Source: an uncultured Pelagibacteraceae bacterium (GTDB lineage: Bacteria; Pseudomonadota; Alphaproteobacteria; Pelagibacterales; Pelagibacteraceae). From it: a stretch of 64,000 nt of DNA. The notes under the pieces are model-generated. The model saw nothing but the letters and a program-made list of their open reading frames with translations. It did no database searches and had not been told where the DNA came from. Both the position numbers and the translations under genes were made by a program. The DNA lies in the NCBI GenBank assembly GCA_902587095.1, contig CACIJY010000001.1, forward strand, positions 62,001 through 126,000, written 5' to 3'. Positions 27,693 through 39,914 of this stretch are shown here, piece after piece (the first letter of the stretch is position 1; the number at the start of each line of letters is the position of its first letter).

Positions 27693-29423
27693 TTAAGCCC
27701 TTAAAGGTAAAACACTATATAAAATTTCATTTCTTATAGGGTCAATATCCATTTGATTAAGTGCATTAATCAAAAAGTAAAGAGTTTCGGATCCTAAATC
27801 TTTAATTTTATCTTGACCAATAATTTCTATTAATCTTAACACAGCCATCCCAATTTCTTGATCATTAATCAATACTTGAATATCAGTGGGAATTGTGTTT
27901 TCTTTAGAATTATATAAGCTTTTGTACTCTTCCTTAATTTCAATACCATCTGAAACCATAGCTTCAATCAATACAATATCTTTTGTAATTAAATAATTTT
28001 TTTTGCTTTTTTTAATCTTTTTTAAATAATTATTTAAGTCTTTTTCAACTTTCTTCTTTGATATACTTTCTCTACCAAAATATTTAACTAGCTTTGACTG
28101 ATGCAAAATTTTATTATTAAATTTGATTTCATTTTCAAGACTTTCTTGTTCCAGACTTTTTGAATAAAATTCTGTAAGATCAGATGACAGCTCCTCTAAT
28201 TTGAAATTTTCTAAAATTTTTTTAAGTTCTCTGTTAAAAGCATTTGGGATATTATCTTTTTCAAAACTTTCTTTTAAAAGTTTTGATAAACTGGCTACAG
28301 TATTCGGATCATTGTTTAATAATATTCCTTGATACAATAAAGCTCTGGATTGTATTTTTGAAGTTCTTAGTATTTCGCCCTCAATATTTAATAATTGATC
28401 TACTGAAAATTGAAATCTTTTGTATAAATTTAGCAAATCTATCTCTTCATAATTTCCTCGATGTGTAGCCTTTTCCAAAAGGGAGATTTGGTTTTCATCT
28501 TTAATGTCTATATTATTAGTACTTTCTAACAAATTATTAGATGACAAATATCTCCAATAAATTTTAGGAGTTTTATCGTTTGGTAAGTATTTATATTCTT
28601 TATTTGTTAGAAACGATAAATGCAAATTTAATAAATCTTTTTCCGAAGTATCTGTTGAATTTGAAATATATCCTAATAGAAATTGAAACTTTTTTTCGAA
28701 AAAAGGATCATTATAACCAAGTTCTTTTTCTAAATCATACCTAAGGGAAGCTTGTTCGTTTTTCTTTAAATAAATTAGACAATAAATTGAATATTTGGTC
28801 AAATAATTATCCTTAAAGTTTTTATTGAGTTCTTCTAAAAATTCACATGCTTCTTTATTTTCATTAATTGCAAATAATTCATCTAAAACAAATTTAGTTA
28901 GCTGTTCATTTGGTTCTATATCAACATTTTTTTTTAAATATTCCTTGATTAAATCAATATCCCTAAATTTAATTAACCAATCAGATTTCATATCTAAAAA
29001 ATTCTTTTCATCCTTCTTTTTACTAGGTGAATATGAGTTAGTTAAAAGAAGTTTTGTATAAATGTTCTTTGCATCTTCTGATAGATCCATATTGTTAATT
29101 TTTTTCGATAATTCAAAAATTTTTTTGGGATCAGTATTATTCCACATTTCTAAAGCAAATCCATTTTCCTCAGGATCATACAAGCCAACTATTTTTCTTC
29201 TGTTTGAAATTTCTCCTTCTTCAATACTATTTGTTAAGGTTTCTTCTATAACAATGGTTTCGCCCTCATCACTAATATTATTATCTAAATTTGTATTAAC
29301 AGAATTATTTTCACTCTCTTTTTTATCAATACTCCATATATCAACTGGTTCGTTTGCATTGGCATGTGAATAAATAATAATTAATAAAGATATAATACTA
29401 TTTATGAAAAATTTATTTGACAA
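27693..29423 (-). CDS. Exported helical-repeat protein of unknown function
   Basis: A 576-residue protein with a signal peptide (cleavage likely after HANA near residue 23), an acidic low-complexity stretch of Asn, Glu and Thr (about 30-75), and a long alpha-helical body whose alternating helices suggest a TPR- or Sel1-like superhelix. There is no catalytic motif and I recognise no family. Its start overlaps the preceding 61-residue membrane protein by 11 bases and it lies 31 bases before def, so it may belong to one operon. A periplasmic scaffold role is an inference from architecture only. Confidence 0.65.
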   Translation of the reverse strand: MSNKFFINSIISLLIIIYSHANANEPVDIWSIDKKESENNSVNTNLDNNISDEGETIVIEETLTNSIEEGEISNRRKIVGLYDPEENGFALEMWNNTDPKKIFELSKKINNMDLSEDAKNIYTKLLLTNSYSPSKKKDEKNFLDMKSDWLIKFRDIDLIKEYLKKNVDIEPNEQLTKFVLDELFAINENKEACEFLEELNKNFKDNYLTKYSIYCLIYLKKNEQASLRYDLEKELGYNDPFFEKKFQFLLGYISNSTDTSEKDLLNLHLSFLTNKEYKYLPNDKTPKIYWRYLSSNNLLESTNNIDIKDENQISLLEKATHRGNYEEIDLLNLYKRFQFSVDQLLNIEGEILRTSKIQSRALLYQGILLNNDPNTVASLSKLLKESFEKDNIPNAFNRELKKILENFKLEELSSDLTEFYSKSLEQESLENEIKFNNKILHQSKLVKYFGRESISKKKVEKDLNNYLKKIKKSKKNYLITKDIVLIEAMVSDGIEIKEEYKSLYNSKENTIPTDIQVLINDQEIGMAVLRLIEIIGQDKIKDLGSETLYFLINALNQMDIDPIRNEILYSVLPLRA

Positions 29424-29598
29424 TTTTTAAATTTTCTCTTGGAATTTCTTGTTTAATTAATTTATTTGGAGCAGGAAAGTTAATTTTACCTAAAAAAAAT
29501 ATTAAGATCGAGATAATTAATATTACTAAAAGTATTTTAACTATTAGCCTCGTATAATTAAATGATCTTCCGATGCTTGTTTTTTTATAAAATTGCAT
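29413..29598 (-). CDS. Small single-pass membrane protein
   Basis: A 61-residue protein: a basic N terminus, one strongly hydrophobic helix (about residues 19-41), and a short exported tail containing KINFPAPNKLIKQEIPRENL. Its end overlaps the start of the 576-residue exported protein by 11 bases, a gap pattern typical of real operon partners here. It is divergent from aroK. I recognise no family; a partner or anchor for the exported protein is a plausible guess. A chance frame cannot be fully excluded at this length. Confidence 0.5.
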   Translation of the reverse strand: MQFYKKTSIGRSFNYTRLIVKILLVILIISILIFFLGKINFPAPNKLIKQEIPRENLKIVK

Positions 29599-29654
29599 GT
29601 ATTTTAATTAATTTCAAATTAAGACAAATTTGTGTTTTTTCAATAAAGAAAAAT

Positions 29655-30179
29655 ATGGAAATTAAAAAAAATATAGCGTTAATAGGTATGATGGGTTCTG
29701 GAAAATCTACTATTGGCAGTTTGTTAGCTAAAAAATTAGGTGGGGTTTTAATAGATATTGATAAAAAAATCGAGAAAATTGAAAATCAAAAAATTAGTCA
29801 AATTTTTGAACTAAAAGGTGAAGCATATTTTAGAGAACTAGAATTTAATGTTACCATACAATCTCTTAAGGATAATAACAAAATAATTTCACTCGGTGGC
29901 GGTGCATTTATGAATAAGGAGCTTAGAAAAATTATAAAACAAAAATCAAAGACGTTTTGGCTTTATTGGAATGCTGATACCTTGATCAAGAGAATCAAGA
30001 ATAACGACAAAAGACCAGTTGTTAAAAATATGAACCATATAGAAATTAAGAAGCTAATAAGTGAAAGAAATAAAATTTATTATTTTTCAGATTTTAAAAT
30101 AATTTGTGAAAGTTTACAAAAGTCTGAAATAGTAGATAAAATTTTTCAGAAATGTAAAAAAAATGAAATTATTAGTTAA
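29655..30179 (+). CDS. aroK: Shikimate kinase
   Basis: A 174-residue P-loop kinase for step five of the shikimate pathway. The P-loop GMMGSGKST lies at residues 11-19, the shikimate-binding LIDIDKKIE follows near 34, the Asp/Arg block includes GEAYFRELE near 56 and SLGGGAF near 79, and the lid has RPV near 117. The frame is open from 29562, but the ATG at 29655 fits the family N terminus and leaves a divergent gap of about 56 bases to the small membrane protein. It overlaps aroB by 17 bases. Confidence 0.94.
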   Translation: MEIKKNIALIGMMGSGKSTIGSLLAKKLGGVLIDIDKKIEKIENQKISQIFELKGEAYFRELEFNVTIQSLKDNNKIISLGGGAFMNKELRKIIKQKSKTFWLYWNADTLIKRIKNNDKRPVVKNMNHIEIKKLISERNKIYYFSDFKIICESLQKSEIVDKIFQKCKKNEIIS

Positions 30180-31257
30180 AACTAAAGAAAAAAAATACCC
30201 AATTTATTTTGGTGCAAATAGTTATCTTAAAATTAAAAAAATTTTAAATGAAAATAATATCAAACCAAAGAAAACGATGGTTATTTATGATAAAAAAGTT
30301 CCTAAAAAAATTATATCTAAGTTTAAGGCTAAATTAATTAATAATGAAAACATATTTATTGGAATTAAATTTAACGAAAAGATCAAAAACTTAAATACAG
30401 TAAAAAAAATATTAGATACTTTAGGGAAAAATAATTTTAATAGAAATGATTGTGTAATATCTATTGGCGGAGGTATAGCAGGAGATATATGTTCTTTTGC
30501 CTCAAGTGTTTATAAAAGAGGTTTAAAATTCGTAAATATTCCCTCAACTTTACTAAGTCAAGTGGATTCTTCAATTGGAGGCAAGACCGGGGTAAATAAT
30601 TTTCTTGGAAAAAATATGATTGGTACTTTTTACCAACCTAATGTAGTTATAAACGACACAATCTTTCTTAAGTCTCTACCAAAAAGAGAGATGATATGTG
30701 GATACGCGGAGATATTGAAACATTCACTTATAAGTAATAAAAATTTTTTTATTTTTTTGAAAAATAATTTTAAAGATATTTTAAATTTAAAACCACAAAT
30801 AATTAAAAAAGCAATTTTTAATAGTTGTAAAATTAAAAAAGGCATTGTCGAAAAAGACGAGAAAGAGAGAAATTTAAGAAAAACTTTAAATTACGGTCAT
30901 ACTTTTGCACACGCATTTGAGTCTACTTTAGGTTATACAAATAAATTAAATCATGGGGAAGCTGTTTTACTAGGTATTTTAGCAGCCTCAAAATTTAGCA
31001 ATGAAGAAAACCTTCTTTCAAAAAATGAACTTGAGCTCATAGAAAAACATATTAGCGAACTAAAATATAATAATTTGAAATTTTATTTTAAAAAAAGGAA
31101 CGTGGATACAATATTAAAATTCATGAAAAGAGATAAAAAGAATAATAGCAAAGATATTAATTTAATTTTGCTACAGAAAATTGCAAAACCAGTGTTAAAT
31201 AATACATACTCTCAATTTAAAATTAAAAAATTTATTAGTTCCTTAATTAATAATTAG
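30163..31257 (+). CDS. aroB: 3-dehydroquinate synthase
   Basis: A 364-residue NAD- and metal-dependent enzyme catalysing the second shikimate-pathway step. The NAD-binding SIGGGIAGDICSFASS lies near residue 101, followed by PSTLLSQVDSSIGGKTGVN near 127 with catalytic Lys residues, and the metal ligands fall in the Glu of GYAEILKH near 183 and the His of NYGHTFAHAFE and LNHGEAV. Length is normal. The aroK-aroB order is standard. The end overlaps the convergent bolA gene by 15 bases. Confidence 0.96.
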   Translation: MKLLVKTKEKKYPIYFGANSYLKIKKILNENNIKPKKTMVIYDKKVPKKIISKFKAKLINNENIFIGIKFNEKIKNLNTVKKILDTLGKNNFNRNDCVISIGGGIAGDICSFASSVYKRGLKFVNIPSTLLSQVDSSIGGKTGVNNFLGKNMIGTFYQPNVVINDTIFLKSLPKREMICGYAEILKHSLISNKNFFIFLKNNFKDILNLKPQIIKKAIFNSCKIKKGIVEKDEKERNLRKTLNYGHTFAHAFESTLGYTNKLNHGEAVLLGILAASKFSNEENLLSKNELELIEKHISELKYNNLKFYFKKRNVDTILKFMKRDKKNNSKDINLILLQKIAKPVLNNTYSQFKIKKFISSLINN

Positions 31258-31503
31258 TTGAATTGAATGAATATTATTTTTTAATTCTTGATGAAGAATA
31301 GAATATATATATCTGTTTGATTCTAGTTTATTTTTTAACTTGAGTTCTGTCGACACTATCTTAATTTTTAAGTGATATTTTTTAGCATCGAAATTTTTGT
31401 GCTTCCTATGTAGAAATGTTTTATCTTCTATTAAAATTTTTTCGCATTTGATTTTGCTACAAATTTTTTTTTTTATTTTTTTTATTAAATTATTTATTTC
31501 CAT
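31243..31503 (-). CDS. bolA: BolA-family protein
   Basis: An 86-residue protein with the BolA (class II KH-like) fold: an N-terminal helix, then strands with HLKIKIVSTELKLKNKLESN and the conserved RYIYSILHQEL helix that follows. In the family the invariant His sits between the last strand and helix; the usual helix-turn-helix is present but the sequence is unusually lysine-rich. BolA proteins bind monothiol glutaredoxins and act in iron-sulfur/redox signalling. The gene is divergent from the J-protein gene with 24 bases between, a neighbourhood conserved in alphaproteobacteria together with cobS and cobT. Confidence 0.78.
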   Translation of the reverse strand: MEINNLIKKIKKKICSKIKCEKILIEDKTFLHRKHKNFDAKKYHLKIKIVSTELKLKNKLESNRYIYSILHQELKNNIHSIQLIIN

Positions 31504-31527
31504 AAGAAATAATATAATAATAGCTTA

Positions 31528-32043
31528 ATGAAAACTATTTGCGATTGGAATAATTGTAATAATATAGGGGAATATAAAGCTCCCATTGAGCGGGATAATA
31601 GTAAAAAATATAGATTATTATGTTTAGAGCATATTAAAGAATTTAACAAGAATTGGAACTATTTTGAAAACATGAACGACACAGAAATTTTAGAATTTAT
31701 AAAGGCTGATATGACTTGGCATAAACCGACCCAAAATTTTAGTGCTCAAGATAATTTTTTTAAAATATTATGGAATAACGCGTTAAAAGAGGATTTAAAT
31801 AAAAATGGGTTTGATAAAAATCATGTAAAATTAGCAAATTTTAGTTTTTCTGATAAAGACTTAAAGGCTTTTGAAATTTTAGGCTTAGATGTAAGTATAA
31901 ATTGGGAAAAAATAAGATCTAAGTTTAAAAAACTTGTTAAAAAATTTCATCCTGATATGAATTCTGGAAATAAAAAATTTGAAGAAAAGCTTAAAGTAAT
32001 AACTTTGGCTTATACACAGATAAAAAGAACTTTGAAAAAATGA
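31528..32043 (+). CDS. J-domain protein linked to CobS/CobT
   Basis: A 171-residue protein. The N-terminal half has a Cys pair (CDWNNC) and a CLEHIKEFN segment, a possible small zinc site, and the conserved NWNYFENM. The C-terminal half is a J domain from AFEILGLDV to the end with the HPD tripeptide intact in KKFHPDMN. From general knowledge, this gene precedes cobS in many alphaproteobacteria. It overlaps cobS by four bases, so it may help fold or load the CobS-CobT complex. The client is inferred from position only. Confidence 0.85.
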   Translation: MKTICDWNNCNNIGEYKAPIERDNSKKYRLLCLEHIKEFNKNWNYFENMNDTEILEFIKADMTWHKPTQNFSAQDNFFKILWNNALKEDLNKNGFDKNHVKLANFSFSDKDLKAFEILGLDVSINWEKIRSKFKKLVKKFHPDMNSGNKKFEEKLKVITLAYTQIKRTLKK

Positions 32044-33008
32044 ACAATGATTTGAACATTACACCTAGTATAAAATTGTCGGTAAAACAAACTTTTGGTA
32101 TTGACAGTGATTTAGAAGTAGAGGCTTTTGAAAAGAAAAATGAATACGTTCCAGAAATAGATAAAAACTATAAATTTGATAAAGAAACTACAATATCAAT
32201 ATTATCAGGTTTTTCTTTCAATAAAAGAGTCTTGGTTCAGGGTTATCATGGAACAGGAAAATCAACTCACATTGAACAAATAGCAGCGAGACTAAACTGG
32301 CCTTGTATAAGAGTTAATCTTGATAGTCACGTTAGTAGGATTGATTTAATAGGAAAAGATGCCATAAAACTTAAAGATGGAAAGCAAATCACAGAATTTC
32401 AGGAAGGTATTTTACCTTGGTCAATTCAAAATCCTGTTGCTTTAGTTTTTGATGAATATGATGCTGGTAGACCAGATGTTATGTTTGTTATTCAAAGAAT
32501 TTTGGAGTCCGAAGGCAACTTTACATTACTTGATAAGAATAAAGTTATTAAACAAAATAAGTATTTCAGACTTTTTGCTACTTCAAATACAGTGGGTTTG
32601 GGGGATACATCTGGGTTATATCACGGCACTCAACAAATAAATCAAGGTCAAATGGACAGATGGAATATTGTTACAACATTAAATTATTTAAGTCTTGAAA
32701 AGGAAATGGAAATTATTTTAGCAAAAAATAAGATCTATAATAATGCAGAGGGTAAAGAAAAAATTTCAAATATGATTAAAGTTGCAACTTTAACAAGGAA
32801 AGGTTTTATAGCTGGAGATATATCCACTGTGATGAGTCCTAGAACAGTCTTGCATTGGGCTGAAAATGCTGAAATTTTTAAAAATCTTGGCTATGCATTT
32901 AGAGTGACTTTTTTAAATAAATGTGATGATGCAGAAAAAAGTATAATTTCCGAGTATTATCAAAGATGTTTTGGGGAAGATTTACCAGAGTCACTAATTA
33001 ATTCCTAA
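32040..33008 (+). CDS. cobS: CobS-type AAA+ ATPase (cobaltochelatase subunit)
   Basis: A 322-residue AAA+ ATPase of the MoxR/CobS type. Walker A is GYHGTGKST at residues 68-76, Walker [12 protein letters not shown] near 137, and the sensor/arginine-finger region [13 protein letters not shown] lies near 265. In aerobic cobalamin synthesis CobS with CobT powers cobalt insertion by CobN. No other cobalamin gene is in the window, and cultured SAR11 strains are known not to make the corrin ring de novo, so another role is possible. It lies between the J-protein and cobT. Confidence 0.9.
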   Translation: MNNDLNITPSIKLSVKQTFGIDSDLEVEAFEKKNEYVPEIDKNYKFDKETTISILSGFSFNKRVLVQGYHGTGKSTHIEQIAARLNWPCIRVNLDSHVSRIDLIGKDAIKLKDGKQITEFQEGILPWSIQNPVALVFDEYDAGRPDVMFVIQRILESEGNFTLLDKNKVIKQNKYFRLFATSNTVGLGDTSGLYHGTQQINQGQMDRWNIVTTLNYLSLEKEMEIILAKNKIYNNAEGKEKISNMIKVATLTRKGFIAGDISTVMSPRTVLHWAENAEIFKNLGYAFRVTFLNKCDDAEKSIISEYYQRCFGEDLPESLINS

Positions 33009-33013
33009 TATTA

Positions 33014-34825
33014 ATGGAAAAAAAAAGAGAAATTTTAGAGGAGCAAATTAGACAAGCTTTAACCTCAGCTTATAAAGTCATATCTGATAAATTAATAAAT
33101 AATAAACCAAGAAATAAAACTCTTGATATAAAAAGCTTAGATTTTTCTGAAATTAAAGATTTAAAAAATGTAACTGATTACATAAGATTAAGAGCTAATA
33201 CTGACTCAAAAGCCTTAAAATTACGGTTTTCTGACAAAGATATATATAATGAAAATCATCCCAAAAATCCTGCTTTAAGGGAAATATATCGACTATCTGA
33301 AATAATGAGATGTGAAATTTTAGGTTCAAAAATGTTAAGAGGTATTAAAAAAAATCTTGAAAATAATTATTATCAAAAAATCAATAATAAAGAATATGGA
33401 GAGGTAAAAACTAAAGAAGAGACAAGTATACAAGATGCATTTCAATTATATTTTTTAGAAAAATTTTTTGAATTTAAATTAAACAAAAATTCTCTTAAGT
33501 ATTTAAGTTATTGGAGAAAAGATTTTGATAAAAATTTTAATAATCATTTAAATTATCTAAAACAAAACATGGAAAACCAAGAAAATTATAATTCAAAATT
33601 TTCTCAAATCCTTGAGAAACTTGATATTTTTGAAAACACAAAAGATCAACAAGATAGCCAAAACCAGGAAAACCAAAATCCAGCTAAAAATGATAGTACA
33701 AATAACGAGGACAATGATGAAAAAAATGAGAATTCTGAAAAAAAAAGTGAAGATCAACTAGTTGCTGAAAGTGACTATGACGTGAGCCAATTTAGGATGG
33801 AGGAAGATAAAGCACAAACTGAAGAGTCGGCAGAGAGTTTAGAGAGAATTACTCAAAAACTTAGTTTAAACAAAAAAAATATTGAATATAAAATTTTTAC
33901 TTCAAAATTTGATGAAATAGCTAAAGCAGAAAATTTAGAGAAGGAAGATGAAATTTTAAGACTGAGAAAAAACCTTGATCAGCAACTAATTAACTTTCAA
34001 GATTTAATAACTAAGTTGGCAAATAAATTACAAAGGCAATTATTAGCAATTCAAAATAGATCTTGGGAGTATGATCTTGAAGAAGGCTTATTAGATAGCT
34101 CAAAGCTGACGAGAATTATAATTGATCCACAAAATTCACTATCATTTAAAAAAGAAAAAGATTTTGAATTTAAGGATACCGTTGTTAGTTTATTGATTGA
34201 CAACTCGGGATCAATGAGAGGTAGGCCAATAACTATAGCGGCATTATGTGCGGATATTTTATCAAGAACTTTAGAGAGATGTAATGTTAAAGTTGAAATC
34301 TTAGGTTTCACCACAAAAAATTGGAAGGGTGGAGAGTCCAGAGAAGACTGGAATAAAAATGGAAAACCTCAGTATCCGGGTAGATTGAACGATTTAAGGC
34401 ATATTATTTATAAAAGCGCAGATTCAAACTGGAGACAGTCAAAAAAAAATTTGGGACTTATGTTGAAAGAAGGATTGCTTAAAGAAAATATAGATGGTGA
34501 AGCAATACTTTGGGCATTTAATAGATTAAAAAAAAGAAGAGAAGAGAGAAAAATTTTAATGGTAATTTCTGATGGTGCGCCTGTAGATGACTCAACTTTG
34601 TCAGTTAATTCAGGTGATTTTTTAGAAAAACACTTAAAAAAAGTAGTAAAAATGATTCAAGATAATAAAGATATTGAAATATTGGCAATAGGTATTGGGC
34701 ATGATGTTTCGCGTTATTATGAAAAAGCTATTAAAATTACTGATGTTCAAGAGCTAGGGGATGTGATGATAAAACAGCTAAGTCAGTTATTTGAAAAAAA
34801 ATCTAAAAGAAAAACTTATCATTAA
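33014..34825 (+). CDS. cobT: CobT-type VWA protein (cobaltochelatase subunit)
   Basis: A 603-residue protein with an N-terminal helical domain, a low-complexity acidic linker rich in Asn, Gln, Glu and Asp (about residues 215-260), and a C-terminal VWA domain. The MIDAS motif DNSGSMRG lies near residue 396, and the second metal-binding loop near ISDGAPVDD at about 518. The domain order matches CobT, which sits on the CobS ring. It begins five bases after cobS and its stop overlaps the convergent regB by four. See cobS for doubt about the cobalamin role. Confidence 0.9.
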   Translation: MEKKREILEEQIRQALTSAYKVISDKLINNKPRNKTLDIKSLDFSEIKDLKNVTDYIRLRANTDSKALKLRFSDKDIYNENHPKNPALREIYRLSEIMRCEILGSKMLRGIKKNLENNYYQKINNKEYGEVKTKEETSIQDAFQLYFLEKFFEFKLNKNSLKYLSYWRKDFDKNFNNHLNYLKQNMENQENYNSKFSQILEKLDIFENTKDQQDSQNQENQNPAKNDSTNNEDNDEKNENSEKKSEDQLVAESDYDVSQFRMEEDKAQTEESAESLERITQKLSLNKKNIEYKIFTSKFDEIAKAENLEKEDEILRLRKNLDQQLINFQDLITKLANKLQRQLLAIQNRSWEYDLEEGLLDSSKLTRIIIDPQNSLSFKKEKDFEFKDTVVSLLIDNSGSMRGRPITIAALCADILSRTLERCNVKVEILGFTTKNWKGGESREDWNKNGKPQYPGRLNDLRHIIYKSADSNWRQSKKNLGLMLKEGLLKENIDGEAILWAFNRLKKRREERKILMVISDGAPVDDSTLSVNSGDFLEKHLKKVVKMIQDNKDIEILAIGIGHDVSRYYEKAIKITDVQELGDVMIKQLSQLFEKKSKRKTYH

Positions 34826-36102
34826 ATATTTCTTAAAAAAGTATTTTTCCAGCTAATAATTACTTCAGCACCAGGTCTTGTCTTTGAATTTCTACAAATA
34901 ACTTTAGCTTGATTTCTCTCTAATAGAGTTTTGCCTATAAAAATTCCTAAACCTAAACCTGATTTAGCATTACCTTTATTAGATGATGATTTAATATAAG
35001 GTTCGCCTATCTTGCCTAAAATGTCTTTTGGGTATCCGCTTCCGTCATCTTCTATAGAAATTTCAGTGATTTCGTTATTGCTTTTTACAGAAACATATAT
35101 CTTATTTTTTGCAAATTTATTTGCATTACCTACAAAATTTCTAATTCCATAAATTATTTCAATTATTTTTGATATTTTGAATGAATTAGAATCTTGGCTT
35201 AAATTAATTACAAACTCTTTTTTAGATATTTCTCTAAAAGATTTTATAATTTCTGAAACATAATCTGAAATAGATAGTTCCTGATTAATAAAATCATCTT
35301 CTTGGGATGGATTTAATGAAAGTTTTTTTAAAATTTGACCACATCTATCTACTTGACTAACTAATAATTCGATATCTTTTTTTAAATCTTTTTGATCTTT
35401 GAACTGCTTATACATATCTTGAGATATAACTTTTATAGTTGAAAGAGGCGTATTTAAAGAATGCGCCGCTGCTGCCGCTTGACCTCCTAGTGAAACTAGT
35501 TCATGCTCTTTTGCAATAACTTGCTCTAGTTTATCTAAGGCTTCTTTTCTTAATCGAGACTCTCGCCCAAAGGTAGTAGCAAAATAATTAAGAAATATTA
35601 ATGCTATAAACAGAGATGTGGGAATTGCGTAGTAGTAAAAGTTATTTACTAAAATCATATTTTTGCCAGGATAGATTAATTCGATATGGTAAAAAGTTAA
35701 TAATAATATAGATAAAATGGTTATACAAATTAAAGTCAAGCTAGCTTTCAATTCGAGGTTAGAAGATGAAAAAACACTGGGTATTATCAAAAAGATTGAA
35801 AAAGGGTTTAAAATCCCTCCTGTTAAATAAATTAAAGAACTTAATTGTAAAATGTCAATCAACAAAAAAATAAAAGATGCTCTATTTGATAAAATATTTT
35901 TTTGATAAAAATAAATTAAAATTAGGTTAGATATGATTCCTAAAAAAATTATAAGATTGGTTAAATAGATATTAAATTGAAATTTAAAAAAAAAATATAC
36001 AATATTTATTGTCAAAAATTGACCTATTATTCCTATCCACCTTAGATTTATATAAGTAGATTTATTTAATGAGTAAATTTTAGAAACAGAACTCGTTTCC
36101 AT
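34822..36102 (-). CDS. regB: RegB/PrrB-type redox-sensing histidine kinase
   Basis: A 426-residue membrane sensor kinase. Six hydrophobic helices fill residues about 20-175. The quinone-binding heptapeptide of RegB, GGxxNPF, is present as GGILNPF at 95-101. The phosphorylated His is H214 in the RegB-style H-box [16 protein letters not shown], and a Cys at 254 in [10 protein letters not shown] matches the redox-active Cys position. The ATPase domain has DDGSGYP and [13 protein letters not shown]. It would sense the quinone pool or oxygen and signal to RegA, which is not in the window. It sits five bases after gyrB. Confidence 0.88.
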   Translation of the reverse strand: METSSVSKIYSLNKSTYINLRWIGIIGQFLTINIVYFFFKFQFNIYLTNLIIFLGIISNLILIYFYQKNILSNRASFIFLLIDILQLSSLIYLTGGILNPFSIFLIIPSVFSSSNLELKASLTLICITILSILLLTFYHIELIYPGKNMILVNNFYYYAIPTSLFIALIFLNYFATTFGRESRLRKEALDKLEQVIAKEHELVSLGGQAAAAAHSLNTPLSTIKVISQDMYKQFKDQKDLKKDIELLVSQVDRCGQILKKLSLNPSQEDDFINQELSISDYVSEIIKSFREISKKEFVINLSQDSNSFKISKIIEIIYGIRNFVGNANKFAKNKIYVSVKSNNEITEISIEDDGSGYPKDILGKIGEPYIKSSSNKGNAKSGLGLGIFIGKTLLERNQAKVICRNSKTRPGAEVIISWKNTFLRNI

Positions 36103-36107
36103 ATTCT

Positions 36108-38183
<2,076 letters not shown>

Positions 38184-38322
38184 TTAGGAAAAATTTATTG
38201 TATCATTTTTTAAGTGTTAAATAAAATCAAGCTTGTTGTAGATAGTAAATTAACCTTTATATTGAAGGATAATTTGAATAATAATTATTTTTTTTTTTAA
38301 AATTTAAAATCTAGATAAAAAT

Positions 38323-39213
38323 TTACTTTTTTGGGTGTAAAACAAGCCAATGCATGGTCTGTGGCCTTCCTTCTGACATCATCAAATATTTCTCATCATC
38401 GCTGTACTTATCCAAGATATTAATTTTGAATGGATCTTTTGAAGTATCTCTTAAAATTTCTAGCTTATAATACTTTGATATATTCTTATAAAAATCTTTA
38501 ATAGTTTTTTTGTTACTGATATTAAATGGATGTTCTTCTATTATAAAGGTGCTTTTAGAAAATTCTTTACAGAATTGTTTATTAAATAAATTATACTCGT
38601 TACCTTCAATATCTACTAAAAAAAATAACTTTTTATGTTCTAGATTTTTTAAGTTTTTAATCAATGACAAAAAATTAGCTTCTCCAAATATTCTTAATCT
38701 ATTATAAACATTATTAACTTTGGCATTTTTCTCTAAAATTTTTCTACTTTTTTTATCTATTTCAAAAGCTAACCCTTTTTTAAAATGATTTTTTTTTAAT
38801 AAGCTAATTATGTGATAACCCTCTGCTGCTCCTAAATCTATAATAAAATCAAATTTTTTTTTTTTTGTTAAATTTATTATTTTGTCCTGTATATGTGATT
38901 CATAGGTACCTAAGTATTTCGAGGAAAAATCAATATTTGACCATCCATATTTATTTCCAATTGTTGTACCACGATAAGGGCCATAAAGTATTTTATTTTT
39001 AGCGCTTTTAGAAATTTCTCTTTCTAAATAATATTTTTTTTTGTCTATAAAATTTGATAGGCCAGTTTTTTTAAAATTTTTATTAACAAAATAAAAATAA
39101 ACACCATCAAGTCCATTTGCTTTAAAAATCTTTGAATATTTTATGAATTTTTTTTTTGTTATTGCGATAACTAAAGTAAATAAGACAATTATTAACAAAT
39201 ATTCAAAATACAT
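38323..39213 (-). CDS. FkbM-like SAM-dependent methyltransferase
   Basis: A 296-residue protein with an N-terminal membrane helix (residues 4-19) and a class I methyltransferase domain. The SAM loop FIIDLGAAEGYHI lies near residue 123, the acidic end of the second strand in FEIDKKS near 149, and DIEGNEYNLF near 202 matches the FkbM subfamily pattern in which IDIEG.E is conserved. These enzymes O-methylate sugars and other small groups. It marks the left end of the accessory island, 151 bases from gyrB, and that gap holds no feature I can name. The substrate is unknown. Confidence 0.75.
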   Translation of the reverse strand: MYFEYLLIIVLFTLVIAITKKKFIKYSKIFKANGLDGVYFYFVNKNFKKTGLSNFIDKKKYYLEREISKSAKNKILYGPYRGTTIGNKYGWSNIDFSSKYLGTYESHIQDKIINLTKKKKFDFIIDLGAAEGYHIISLLKKNHFKKGLAFEIDKKSRKILEKNAKVNNVYNRLRIFGEANFLSLIKNLKNLEHKKLFFLVDIEGNEYNLFNKQFCKEFSKSTFIIEEHPFNISNKKTIKDFYKNISKYYKLEILRDTSKDPFKINILDKYSDDEKYLMMSEGRPQTMHWLVLHPKK

Positions 39214-39293
39214 AGAATTAATATATAAGTTTTAAGTCAATCTTAAAATATTAATTGCATTTAATTTATTATTAATTAACTATTAAATATTAT

Positions 39294-39914
39294 ATGGAAG
39301 ATTTGATATCAGTTGTGGTAATGCTTATTTGTGGATATGCCATACGTTATGCCTTAATTTTTTCTGGGCAAATGTGGGCAAAATCTTTTGCACAAACCGT
39401 ATCTTTTTTTATTTTACCTATTATCACATTCATAATAACAAAAACCATTTACGGTAATATTGCTTTGTCATTAGGAATGATCGGTGCTTTATCAATAGTA
39501 AGATTTAGACATCCGGTAAAGAGTGCTCTAGAGCTAATAATTTATTTTGATTTAATAACTATTGGGATAGCTGCAAGTGTTAAAAATAATTATGCAATTG
39601 TTTTAGGAGTATTGACAGTAGTTATTTTAGTTGCGCTTAAAATTGTTAATAATTATTTAAAAGATACCAAAAAAAAATCATTTTATAATATTTCTTTTAA
39701 TGAGGGTATTGAACTAAATCAAATTGAAATAACTGCCTCGAAAAAAATTGAGGAAATTGAAAAAAATAATAATCTCAAATCAATTGTAAGTGATAATGAA
39801 AATAATGATTACATATATAGACTGGCATTTGAAGATAAAGATCAATTAAAAGAATTCAAAAATAAAGTTGAAAGCTTAGATGGTTTAAAAAAAATTGATG
39901 TCAGCTTTATTTAA
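39294..39914 (+). CDS. DUF4956 membrane protein
   Basis: A 206-residue protein with about four membrane helices (residues 4-24, 34-54, 80-94 and 102-118) and a cytoplasmic C-terminal domain resembling a small alpha/beta (ferredoxin-like) fold. The family hallmark GALSIVRFRHPVK lies at 64-76, between helices. DUF4956 proteins have no assigned function but are often encoded beside VTC-domain and CotH-like proteins, as here. The stop overlaps the next gene by 17 bases, so the products are probably made in fixed ratio. Confidence 0.85.
   Translation: MEDLISVVVMLICGYAIRYALIFSGQMWAKSFAQTVSFFILPIITFIITKTIYGNIALSLGMIGALSIVRFRHPVKSALELIIYFDLITIGIAASVKNNYAIVLGVLTVVILVALKIVNNYLKDTKKKSFYNISFNEGIELNQIEITASKKIEEIEKNNNLKSIVSDNENNDYIYRLAFEDKDQLKEFKNKVESLDGLKKIDVSFI

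Noticed and set aside
29562-29654. Longer aroK frame starting at 29562
   Set aside because: The extra 31 residues are unlike shikimate kinases and overlap the divergent 61-residue gene; the ATG at 29655 matches the family start.
31504-31527. Cobalamin riboswitch upstream of the J-protein/cobS/cobT block
   Set aside because: Only 24 bases separate it from the divergent bolA gene, too short for any riboswitch.
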